This document shows positions 27,301 to 39,300 of a DNA stretch of 64,000 nucleotides, in pieces (within the stretch, counting starts at the first letter, position 1; the number at the start of each line of letters is the position of its first letter). The position numbers and the translations under genes were made by a program. The notes below the pieces were generated by a model. The model worked only from the letters and a program-made list of their open reading frames with translations, made no database searches and was not told the origin of the DNA. Source of the stretch: Mytilisepta virgata (lineage: Eukaryota; Mollusca; Bivalvia; Mytilida; Mytilidae); NCBI GenBank assembly GCA_028015205.1, contig CM051518.1, forward strand, positions 31,958,001 through 32,022,000. Direction: 5' to 3'.

Positions 27301-30300
27301 GAATTCGTATATACTGTTCTTAACAATGTTTATTAAAGTATAAGGGAAATATTGGCGAAATTTATATTGGTTCAAATTCTGTTCTGCAGTATTACTATAC
27401 TACAATTAAATTTTCTACATTTATTCCAAAATAAATTATGTTTGTAGTGAAAATTAATGAATCCACAGTTTTACTAATTCAGATCACATTTTTTTTGTTC
27501 CAGATGAAGCACTTAATAAATTCTAATACATCAGCATGATATCTCATATTTAACTTTCAGCGGGATTAGAAAAAAATAACATTGTTTCCTGTCAAAAGAT
27601 CCTACTCTTTTACAAGGTTTTATTTTGTCATAATAACATAAACATAGAAATGAATTGAATATGATAGAATTTGTTATTGCAAAAAAAAAAAAAAAACAGC
27701 ACACATACAGATACACTTTTCACTCAAACTATTTGGAAGTCAAAAAAATACATGTACAGGTTAAAAAAGCTTGCAAAATTTTACTGTGAATTGTCTTCTA
27801 CCTTATCGATCTTACAATACCTGTTGTAAAAATAGATTAGCAATCTGATTAGATTACAGGTGAAATTTAAATGACCAATTTGGTTTACCTTGCCATACAA
27901 ACTGAAAAGAATACCAAGACCCTTTTCAGGCAAGACATATTAGTATATACAATAGAATTTTTAGACAATTCATAGGGACTTTTGATTAGTTGATGACCAG
28001 ACAAAAGCAAACCATGAACAATTTTTTCAACCTATGTTGTAGTAAAGCTATATCAAGTTGGTCATTTAAATTACACCAGTAGCCTATTCAAATTCCCAGA
28101 TTAGTCAGACAATAGCAATTGATAGACCGGTATGGTTCTTGGCAATGCACAGTAAGATTTTAAAAATATTGTTTTAAGCAATTATGACAATATACTATAG
28201 CTATAGAAGTTACTGTATTATTGGTCATATAAGCTTTAGGATAAAGCGTGGACAGGGGATATATATATGCCTTTTGTCCTTGACCTCAATTCACGGTCCA
28301 GTGACCATATTAAGGTTTTTTGATGAGGTCAGTTTCTGACATATGGCTTTTGTCCTTGACCTCAATTAATTAATTGCTCAAGTAATCACATAACAGCTTT
28401 CGCATGTCTGTTTCAAATGTACCATAATGGTAGGCAAATGATAGCATGGTCTTTGATAGTGCATGTTATTCTGGGTCAAGCGCGGACAGGCGAGACATCT
28501 TTTAGGGTCCACACTTGTTCACAGTGTTTATTACTTGAAGAATATAAAAAATATGTAGACCTCATTTAAAAATAAATTTATCGGATTTTGACTTATCTAT
28601 GCACAAATGGAAATTTTGTCCATATTGATTATTAAGGTGTTCAAACAATGTCAGTTGGAGAATTTTAAGAGTATGTTTGAGAAAAAATAATAGTAAAGAT
28701 TATACATAAATAAATATTACAAAATAAAATGGCAATACTAAATAAGTTGTGTCAAAAGGTGCAAAGATTTTTGCTCATATCTGTAACAGAAATTTTCTTC
28801 CAAGTTCGGAGCACCACTGCATAAGTCCAATTTTTTTTTTTTTTTTTTTTTTTTGAAATTTCAAATTATATTCGTCAGTATATGTTAAGGCAGCACATGA
28901 TTTTAATTAAACTTCAACAATAGTACAATAGGCCTACCATGGTCAAAATCATGCAGGAGTGTACGTTAAAAAAGTGGTGATGAGTCCTGGGACTCATCAA
29001 AATCAGCTGGGACTCACCATTCTGAAAAATGATGAGTCCCAGGACTCATCATGAAAAATTCTTAGTGAGAACCCTGTGCGTTGTTATCTATTTCTCGCGA
29101 TAAATTATTTGTCATTGCTAATTTCCCATCATATGATTTGAATAAGTGTTACGAGAAATTCTTTTATATGATTGGCCTTGATCCAAACGTTGCTGTTTTC
29201 TGATTGGTTGAAATATGCGCAGTCATAGTTGAAAGCCACCATTGCATAGAAACATTTGACGTCACAGAAAAAATGAATGTTCAGATTTCCCACAGGTCGG
29301 ACGCCGAATCACAAACAAACAAATATTCCTGAAGAATCATAAGAGAAATAGGTTGAACAACTCGTAAAAATTAGATACTGCTTGATATCAACTCTCGTTA
29401 TTTAATTTGGACCTTATAATAACTCACCAAAGGCTAGTTTATTATTATATCCAAATGAAACAACTCGATTTGATATCAAGCGATATCTAATTCTCACTCA
29501 TTGTGAAACCTATAACTACATGTAGTTCCTTAATAGGAAAGATGGCAGAATTATCACATTTCTAGTAAACAAAAAATAGAAAATAAATCATATCATATTT
29601 GAAATTCTTTGGTATCATTGTTCATAGGTTGATCTAAGTATTCATTAGCTCTACAGCCATATAACTTTTAATATAGATTCCTGCAATATAGTTCTACTCA
29701 ATGTTATAAAAGTATTGCCAATATTTCATAGTTGGCTGAATCAGATGTTGGTGAAGACCAATTTTTTTCTTGTTTTGTTTTATATCCAAGTTCATTTCAT
29801 ATTAACTATAAACAGTGGTAAGATGTAAAACTAAAGGATTAGCTTCAGACATGAGGAAGACCTACATTTTTCACTTCATCTTCTTTGGTTGCCAGAGTTG
29901 ATATGGTAACAGTAGGTGTTAGGATACTCAAAAATTGTAATATTAGGATACTCAAAAACTTGAAGACATATTAGGATACTCAAAAACTTGTATACATATT
30001 AGGATACTTAAAAACTTGTATACATATTAGGATACTCAAAAACTGTATACATATTAGGATACTGAAAAGTTGTATACATATTAGTATACTGAAAACTTGT
30101 ATACATATTAGGATACTCAAATCGTGTATACATATTAGGGTATTCGAAAATTGTATACATATTAGACTACTTGAAAACTGTACCTTATTTTAAAAAATCA
30201 GCTTCCCATACAGACAAAGTATATTAGAAGTACTTTGTTGAGGTTTTAAACCAATTCCAATAATTTGTTTTACTTTGGAGTGGGTTATGGTTGCCCCAGT

Positions 30301-33300
30301 AAATTTTAAAACAGGCCATTTAACATCAGAGGAATCTGTGGCTATGTACCCATGTACTAGTGTTTAGGTCAGAATCCAGACAAAAAGATTTTTTTTCAAC
30401 TTTGTTTAAGGTTTCTGAATTTAAATTGGCAACCTTAGAAATATATTGAAGTAAAGTGTGACTTGTTAAACAAATGTGCTGGTACATATATAAATAAGTT
30501 TCATACTATATTTAGAATGTTTTCTGTTTAATTTGTTTTATTAATAATCAACATTTTATCAAATTAATGTAATTTTAGGGGAGCTCAGCCTGAAACTCCT
30601 AACAAACCTGAGGTTGAAAAGAAAACAGATGAAACAGCATTTGACATAAGAACAGATTTAGTTCAAGCTCTTGATATACTGGTATGTATCAGATGGCACA
30701 TTGTTACAGTATTTTTCTGTTTCTTTTTGACATTTAAAATAAAATTCACAAGACTGTAAAAATACAGGAGATGTTGCTGATTTTTATTTTATTGACAAAT
30801 TACATTAAGTGTAGCATGTACTGGTGTTTAATTTAAACTTTTCTAAGCTTTATGTTTCTATAATCTAGGTTTTCTTTTAAAGTACATGTATCCTTTTAAC
30901 AAATCATCATATATGTATGACAAACACAACAAATTCGAAAATCAAAATAAAACAATTTTTTATCATCATCATCATGTTGTAGATGGGGGAGGTAATATTA
31001 AATGTTTGTGGTATTCAAAACTTTTATTGATCATATTTTCGTTCTGGAGAATTTTTAAAAAATGATCAAATATAAAAAGAATTGTTTCAAATATTCAGCT
31101 ATATGTAAATAATAACAAATCAGATTTGAAGCTGGTACAGATGCTTTACAGAAATGATCAAAGAGATTATTGTAAAAACATTCTATTTCAGGGTAAGTCA
31201 ATGCCTAGTATGAAACTGGAATGGAGACAGATAGATACAGCTGATGACAAGACACCTAAGCCATTTGAAATGCCAAGATATATGGGTATTGTCAAAAGTG
31301 TAAAGAGAGTTAGACGTCTACAGGTATAGAACAAAAACTATATATATGCTAGAACTTAAAATAATCACAATTAGAGCCAGACTTTGAACTTTTTTAAAAG
31401 ACCACGGTGAAAAGAATAAGATAAAGGGGAACAAATAAGTTCATATTGATTAAGGGCCCAAATATAAGAAACACCAACAGCCTGAGACTTCAGCCACTTA
31501 TTGCAGGATTTTTGCCAACTTTGTCTTGGGTAGTTGAATTCTTTTAATGAAGGACATTCAAGCATATATTTTACTTCAAGGGATAAAAGTTTTGTTGTTG
31601 TTAGTGTAAGAATTTTGTCACAATCTAATTGTAAAAGTTTGTGTGCATATGAAACATGATATGATAAATATGATGTATTTAAATACATTTTAGAAACATA
31701 CATTTGATTTGTATCAACAACCAAATGAGACAGATAACAAATTTATTTAAAACAAAAGACAAAACGGTACAGAACTTTACATTTATTTTTTTTCTATTTC
31801 AGGGACATTTGAATTCTATTTTATGTGTACATTTTGACAAGAAGAGGATGATATCAGCTGGTTTAGACAGAACCATTAGACTTTGGGACATTAGAAGTGG
31901 AAAAAGTATACACAAGTTTTATGGACATAAGGTATAGTAATGTCTGTAGTCAAAGACAGGGGAGGGGGTGTAACAGGAAGATCCTGATATCAGCTGGTAA
32001 TCAGAACTTATTTGATTGAAATATTTCTGATGGAATTAAACTTTTAGTGCCACTTTCATCAAATTTTCAGAAAATTAGTACACAGTTGTCTTACATAAAT
32101 CTACGTTAGTATTAAGGCAAAATGAACAATTCATACTGATTGGTTTATCTATATATTTTTTCTTTCAAGGGAGGAATAAGATGTCTACAGTTTGAAGGAA
32201 ACATCTTACTGACTGGATCTTGGGATACAACGATTATTGTAAGTTTTATTCTAATGTACAGAGTATTTTTGAAATAGATTTTTATTCTAATGGACAGAGT
32301 ATTTTTGAAAGAGATTTTTATAAATTTTGGATAATGTACCAGGTACATTTTTGAGCTTTTGTGTTTCAATTTCTGCGAGGAAAACTGGTTTGAGTTTTCA
32401 GTATTGTAATGAAATAACATAGGCATGTTTAATCATTTTTATCAAACTTCATTGTGATAAAGTGTTGCTGTCACTTTATATCTTTTGTTATCTTCTCTAG
32501 ACCTCGGTCGCCTCCATGCCAATTAGAATCTAACCACAGGAATAGTCTCTAACCACAGGAATAGTCCTATGATCACCTTCAGAACTGTATTTGAAGGTTG
32601 GATATTAAATATAGCTTTCATTGGTTCTGATCATCTGACTCATTTCTGACATCTTGTATTAAACTGTGTCAGTGAATGATTTATCATATATCTCAGTTTT
32701 TGTCTCCTGAATGAACTTCTACCAAAATCACTAAAGAAATCTATATAAACCAAGTTCACTTCATGCTGTAAGAGATATATTGCTTTGTCAACAATAAGAT
32801 TGTAGTAAAATTATATTTCATTTCATTTATTTAGGTTTGGGATCTTCGTACATTTGAGAAGAGAACAATATTAGCCAAGCATACGGACTGTGTATCTTGT
32901 CTTCAGATTGGACAGAATTATATGTATGTATATTATACATCCAGGAATTTGTTTTTTTGATGTTCCTATTAAATGAATTGTAAACAGGAAGTTTATGCTT
33001 GTAACCACATGGAAAAAAAAAGTTTCCCTGTCATTGAATTTTGAACAAAGTTTACTCCATTACTGAACTTCTGTTATGACTTAACATTCATTCTTTTCAG
33101 TGTATCTGGTTCTTATGATAAGACCATCCGAGTATGGTTTAGACAGAGTTTGATCCATTGGAAAGTGATAAGAGGTCACTCAGCAGCCATCAACTCCTTG
33201 TCATATGATGGTGAATATGTGGTCTCTGGATCCAGTGACATGTAAGTTTAGAATGATGAAGGCATTGGGCTAGCCAATATTTTTGAGTGCAGTCAAAAGA

Positions 33301-36300
33301 TATATTGAACATATGCTTGAGTTTACCTAGACGGGCTTCATTATGGCAGTTTTTAAATGTGGTAATTGTTATACAGTCAAACCTGCCCTAGAACCACCTT
33401 CAACGGTCATGTTATATTCCCTCCAAAATATTTTTTTTGTTAACCAAACTTGAATAAGAGGTCAACTGTCTAATGCAGTAAGCGTCCACAAAAATCTTAT
33501 CTGATCTTGAACATTTGCCTGTATTAAGGTGCTATTTTCTTTCAAGACTTGTTAAGAACATCTGTAATTGACTTTCAATTAATCTTTAATTAGTTATTAT
33601 TTACAAGAATACCAACTGCTTCAATTTATAACAGATATGAATGTAGAAAAAACATTATGTAACTTCCAGACTAAAATCTGGATTTGCTGCTCAAAGTATG
33701 TTTTTATAAAATGGTCACTGTAAAAAAAAAACAGGTTTGACTGTATGAGCTTACATTGCTTAAAGTTAGTGCAAACATGTATTATAAAAGAAAACTTTAT
33801 TTTGTAAGTTAGTGTTATGATTTAACCTTTGGTTCTTTGTTTTATTTTTTATTGTCAGATTATTCTGCATATCACTTAAAAAATGCAAATCTTAGAATTT
33901 TGTGATAAACATTTCAGGTATATTAATTTGGAATAAATCTGTAATGTAGTAAAATATATTTCAAAACTTAATTTTTCTGAAACACTAACTTATGTTACAA
34001 ATGCACTAAAAATATATCTTATCTTTGTAATTATTTTCAAAATTTGCAAAAATACTGTCATAAATCTATTATAATAGATAATAAAGGCATAAATTTCCCT
34101 GAGAAAGATGTTTTATATGTCTGAATTATGTATTCATGTAAATTCCAGTAAAATCAATAGATGAAGGATCACACTCATAATTTTAGCACAGTTTCCAATA
34201 AAAGTATTATAAATGTCGATCTAGTGTCAACCCATGAATGTTAAGGAGTACAAATAAAGTTTTATATAGAATCAGATGCATGTTTATAATTAACCTTTCT
34301 AATTATACTTCATTATCTATCATAATTTGGAATATTTTATAACATTTACAATATTCATTTAAATTTGATATTCAGAAATATTCATTTCACTTTGTCATTA
34401 TTTTTTTTTTAAATTGATTAAAAATTCTTTGTGGTTTAATTTTGCATGAATTATTTAGTAAAACCAAAAAATGCAAAAATAATGATTTAAAAAAAAAGTA
34501 TTACATTATCTCATTTGAATTCACTTACATTTATTTTAAGTAAGCTATGTTGTCCATAGAATAGCACTTGAAGAGGGTTTAATTTTATACAATTACTTTT
34601 CAGTATTTATTGTGAGGTGAATTGAATGGCTTTCTAGCATTTTTACAGCGCTTATGCCAGATTTTAGCATAGTAGAGCATTTTAGACAGATATTATGCCA
34701 GATTGTAGCATAGTGTAGCAAATTTTACAGAGCTTTTGTCGATGATTTTAGCATATTTCCTTGCCAATTTCATTTCTTCATGTATTGTTCTATAAGTATA
34801 TTTTACTATAGTTTCTGATTCTTGATATTAATCTGTAAATTTGACAGTCTGGAATCAGTGTAGGTATACTAATATCATATCTTTAATGGAATCTTCTGCA
34901 TATTATAATTATTTTATTGTGAGCATAGTAAAACATTGGTCTATTCTTAATATGAAATAAACTTAATATGAGGCGTTTGAAACGAAAGTTAATTTACGTA
35001 AAGATTGATAAGTTTTTCTACTAAATTTGAGAGATTTTCTTTGGGTATCCAGATTCACACCCAAGTAGCTTCATCCCCTCAAAACTATAAAAATATGATA
35101 CTGTGATATTGATTATTTTGCTGTCTGTTTAATACAACTTGGAATCTGTTGACCAGTGGGGTTGAGCTATCATTCTATTTGCTTTTGTGTAGATCATATA
35201 TAGAAGTCAAGAGTATACTTTGGACATCAGTGAGTGTTGTGGGTACAGGTAAATAGCTGTTACTCACTGGATCTGGTCCATTCTTCTGTGTATTAGTGTA
35301 CACTCTGATATGCTATTTTACAATAACAGTGGTACTGTGGTAAACTTTAATTATTAACTTTATCTTCTCTTTAATTCTATACTTGTTCTCTATTGCATCA
35401 TTATTTATCTTTTCTTTATGTTAAACTGTGCAATCATGTAAAGTAAATATGTACGTGCATGAAATTATTGAGAAAGAGCATTCCGGAAAAATCATTGTTT
35501 TTGATATTTTTGAGCTAAAACGTAAAATAGGAAGCTATGATGTCTGAAATATGGTGATATAAAATAAAAATCAGGGATATGAACAATATATGGTGACATT
35601 TGATTGGACAATTATGCTGATGTCGTATGATTACTTCCTTTTTGTTTTAATTTAGACACATCTATCAGGTTGTTAACCACAAATTCTCATAACATCTGGA
35701 GTTTGTCAATGTCATAAATCATTCTGTTTTTCAAAAGTACATATTTTAAGGGAGATAACTGTTGGTTCATATTGTTACCTATTAATGCATGTGAATCCAT
35801 CTTGGAAAATACATGCATGTTTCTATCAAATTATAAATCGCTGTCTTTTGACAGATTCTTGTTATGTTTTACATGTTTTAAAGCAACAGATATTGATCTT
35901 TTTTGTGCATGGTCACTGCATACGTAGTTGTGTTGGTAAAGAAACCTTTGCTCAGCAAAAATGTTTTGCCCTATTCCGTTCTTTTAAAAAAATTAAGTAT
36001 GAAATTACTATGAATCAAGTATAAAATATATCTTGACAGAGAATAACAGAGGAGATAAAACAGAGAATCATGGTGACTAGAGTTATTCCCCTTTAGCAGT
36101 TAATCAGAAAACTTATCTCCTTGCAGTTACAGTTTGGTTATGTAGTTGTATAATAAAAGTAAATAAAAAGATAAATAAATACAATTCCAAATCTTTACAG
36201 GTTTCTTATAGAGAGTTATGATTGTTTATCATGTAATTTTAAAGGGATTTAGAAGTTATGCTTTTTTTATTTAAAGTCAATATTTTTTGTTCTAAATGAT

Positions 36301-39300
36301 GAAAACACTAATAATGTTTTTAGCTTATCTTGGCATTATTTAAAGTTTTTCATTATAGAGAACAAAATCAGAGATGCTTATTGCTATATATTATGAGAAT
36401 CGAATTATAATATGTTCTACTTATTATATAAAGAAGTTTATAATTATCAGATAATTATTAATATTTGTAATATTATAATTTGGATAACAAACAGAAACAG
36501 ATTCTGTCAATACCAATAGTTCAATGTTAACAGTTATATTAAACATGTTTATGTTACCAGTGTATTGGTATAACTTAGTTTTGGCATTCTATTATATCTT
36601 TTCTTATTAAATAAAAGATGGAGAGACAATATTTATCCAACAAAGGGGTATCTTTTAAAGATATAAACGATGGTCAATGGCCTCTTCTGTTTATCTGGAA
36701 CATAAATTTGTGTGTGTGGACTTAAGCGTTTATTTTCTACAGATTGTTTTCATATACTCTAAATTCATAAATTAATGCATGAAGTTGGCAATGCAAATTT
36801 TTGGCAGCTAACAATTATAGTGTCAGTATGATGATAATTAATATGATTTCAGTTTAAATAGAATATAATCAGCAAGCATTGAAATACAAGTCTTAATTAT
36901 TGCAATACTTATCTTAACCCATATTTTGCATTTATTTCCTTATAAAATATGACAATATACTCATAAAATACAGTCATGTTAGCCAACAGTTTACAGCCAA
37001 AATTCTTTGAGATGTTGGGGATATTGTTTTTCAGATGAATTTCTTGCTTAAGATTGAATCACCCAATATTTTTCCAATTATTATTAAGCATTTTTTTATT
37101 GCAATAATTTTTACGGAGTTTCATTCTAAGGCTTGAAGTATTTGGTATTGTCAATCTTTTCTCTTTCTAATGATGTTTAAGTATTTCCCTGGAACTCCTT
37201 CTATATTTTTTGGTTTAGGATTTAAACTTTGTTATAGAATGGCAGTCAGAATATTGTCTGTTGTCAGGTCTTCCAACAAGTCACTCAGAAAGATAAAGTA
37301 TTATTTGAGGCATGTTGAAACTCCTTCTATACAGTTTAGAGTTCAGTATTTAAATTTTGGTGGTTGTATAAAGTTCACGGAAAGGTTTTGAAATTTGTTA
37401 ACTGGATTTTCCAACAAAAAAAATGTGTTATTAGTTTGATGATGAACAGCAGGCAGATCAGTGTTGCAGTAAACTCCAGTTTGCTGTCTTGTTCACTATT
37501 GAACATGTACAGATGTCAAAACAAGGAAGTAGTCTTATTTCAGCCATGTCACTGGAAACTCCTTCAATTCTGGAGTGTTTATAAGAGTCAGCAGGAAAGT
37601 GTGGGTATTACTGTCGTCCCTGATAATATGTATGTTTTTTGTTGAATCTGTTGTGTTATACTGAATCATTCACGTTTTGATGTATTATGATACATGATAT
37701 AAATGCTAATATGATATACAACAAAATTATGAATATATTGACATTTTCAAAAAATTTGATATTGAGTCATTAGATGGTAAGAAATATAAAATATTTGTGC
37801 TTATCAAGGCTTCAACTTGGAAGGGATTGAGTGGGATATTAGACCAAAAGATGAGCACAGGTTTTTTTCTTTTTGGTATTATTTAAATATAATTACCTAT
37901 TTTCTTATATCTAGGAGAAAGCATGCATTCACAAAATTAGAACAAACAGAATACATGTACATATATTGCAAAATATTTAGATGCTTAAAAACATCTCTTC
38001 TGAATTCACATATTTTTACAAAAGTGGGGCATGTTTTGAGGGTCACGTGTAGAAGCATTAAGTTATATGCATTATAGAAGAATTGTGAATTGAGGTAATA
38101 TTTTGTTTATTGGTGCATCAATTCTCGGTCATTATTTATTTGTCCCTAGAATTGTCGTTAGTATAACTTGTGAAAAAAAATCCCATAAAATTGATGTAAT
38201 TCTTATTCACTGTCACAAAGATATGAACATAAAAACAATCAAATAAAACTATTTGTATTTTCCATTGTCATCACTTTATATTTGTCATTTATGTACACTT
38301 TAATTATTTTTTTCTTAAGTCAAAAGGTTATTTGTCTTGTAAACTATAAGACTTCTTTTATTAACATGGTAATACCAAATGAAATTCCCTAACATTTTCA
38401 AAATTTTTTTAAAAATCAAAATGAAGATTTCTATAAGGAAGTGAAAGGTACTTGTCAGTTAAATTTTGTATGATATCATGATACTGTAGATTTCAGCAAC
38501 AAGAACAAACAATATTTTTAAAGAATTACCTTTACATATTTCTGAATAAATTTGTCAGCCAGTGATCCTGCAAAGATGATTCATGAAATTTCTCAAGATT
38601 TCTTTCCGTTTGTCACAAAGTTGTATTTGTAAGATGGGGTTTCTAATAGCATGGCATGGACTTTTCTATTTCCACATCTGATCTAGCCTAATCTCTTACA
38701 GCTTCTATGTTTGAATATCCAAACTTGAGAGTACAGCTCATTATCATATGCATTTACAGACAACAGTTTTCTTTTTAATGGGCATATTGTATTTCCATTG
38801 GTTATACATTCTTTGATATCAATTTTGATGCTTTTGTAACAGTAAATTAACAGTGTTGTTGCTATATGGATCTCCATTTTACAGTATGTATGGGAATGAA
38901 ACCCAATTGTTATAACTGTTTCTTCAAATAGGGATCTCCATTTTACAGTGTCTGGGAATGTAACCCATTTACTTTTCCTCATATAGGGATCTCCATTGCA
39001 CAGTATGTATGGGAATGAGACCCACCTGTTTACTGTTTCTTCATATAGGGATCTCCATTTTACAGTCTGTATGGGAACAAAACCCACCTGTTTACTGTTT
39101 CTTCATATAGGGATCTGCTTTACAGTTTGCATGAGAATTAAACCCACCTTTATAAATAGCTTATATCATTATGGGAACTCTGGGGTCTTGAACAGCAGAA
39201 ATTGATATACCGTTAGTCAAAAAGGGGAAAAAACGTGTTCATAAGATGAGATTGCACAAAAATACTAGTATGCAACAAGTTTTCTTTATATAATTGCTCA

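Larger units (their letters stand above)
25878..29076. mobile_element. hAT-like DNA element with nested F2 insertion
   Basis: Inverted ends CAGGGTTCTCGCTAAG (25878-25893) and CTTAGTGAGAACCCTG (29061-29076) match at 15 of 16 positions. GTGCGTT occurs at 25871-25877 and 29076-29082, a 7 bp direct repeat overlapping the last G. Just inside the ends are perfect short hairpins: CATGCGTCCC-T-GGGACGCATG at 25952, and GATGAGTCC pairs at 28979-28998 and 29031-29050. CAGGG ends with a 7-8 bp duplication suggest the hAT superfamily, but no transposase frame is seen. About 2.4 kb of the interior is an F2 insertion. Confidence 0.7.
22896..30578. other. Intron between exons H and I
   Basis: 7.7 kb holding F1 copy C, SINE copy 2, the hAT-like element with its F2 insertion, the foldback and the 28 bp array. 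The stretches at 24665-25870 and 30181-30578 are AT-rich with nothing recognised. Confidence 0.7.

Noticed and set aside
31371..31724. 117-codon minus-strand frame between exons J and K
   Set aside because: Lies within a short intron of the well-supported gene and shows no protein pattern.
38683..39205. Open frames of 134 and 69 codons on opposite strands
   Set aside because: Both are produced by the 62 bp tandem array.
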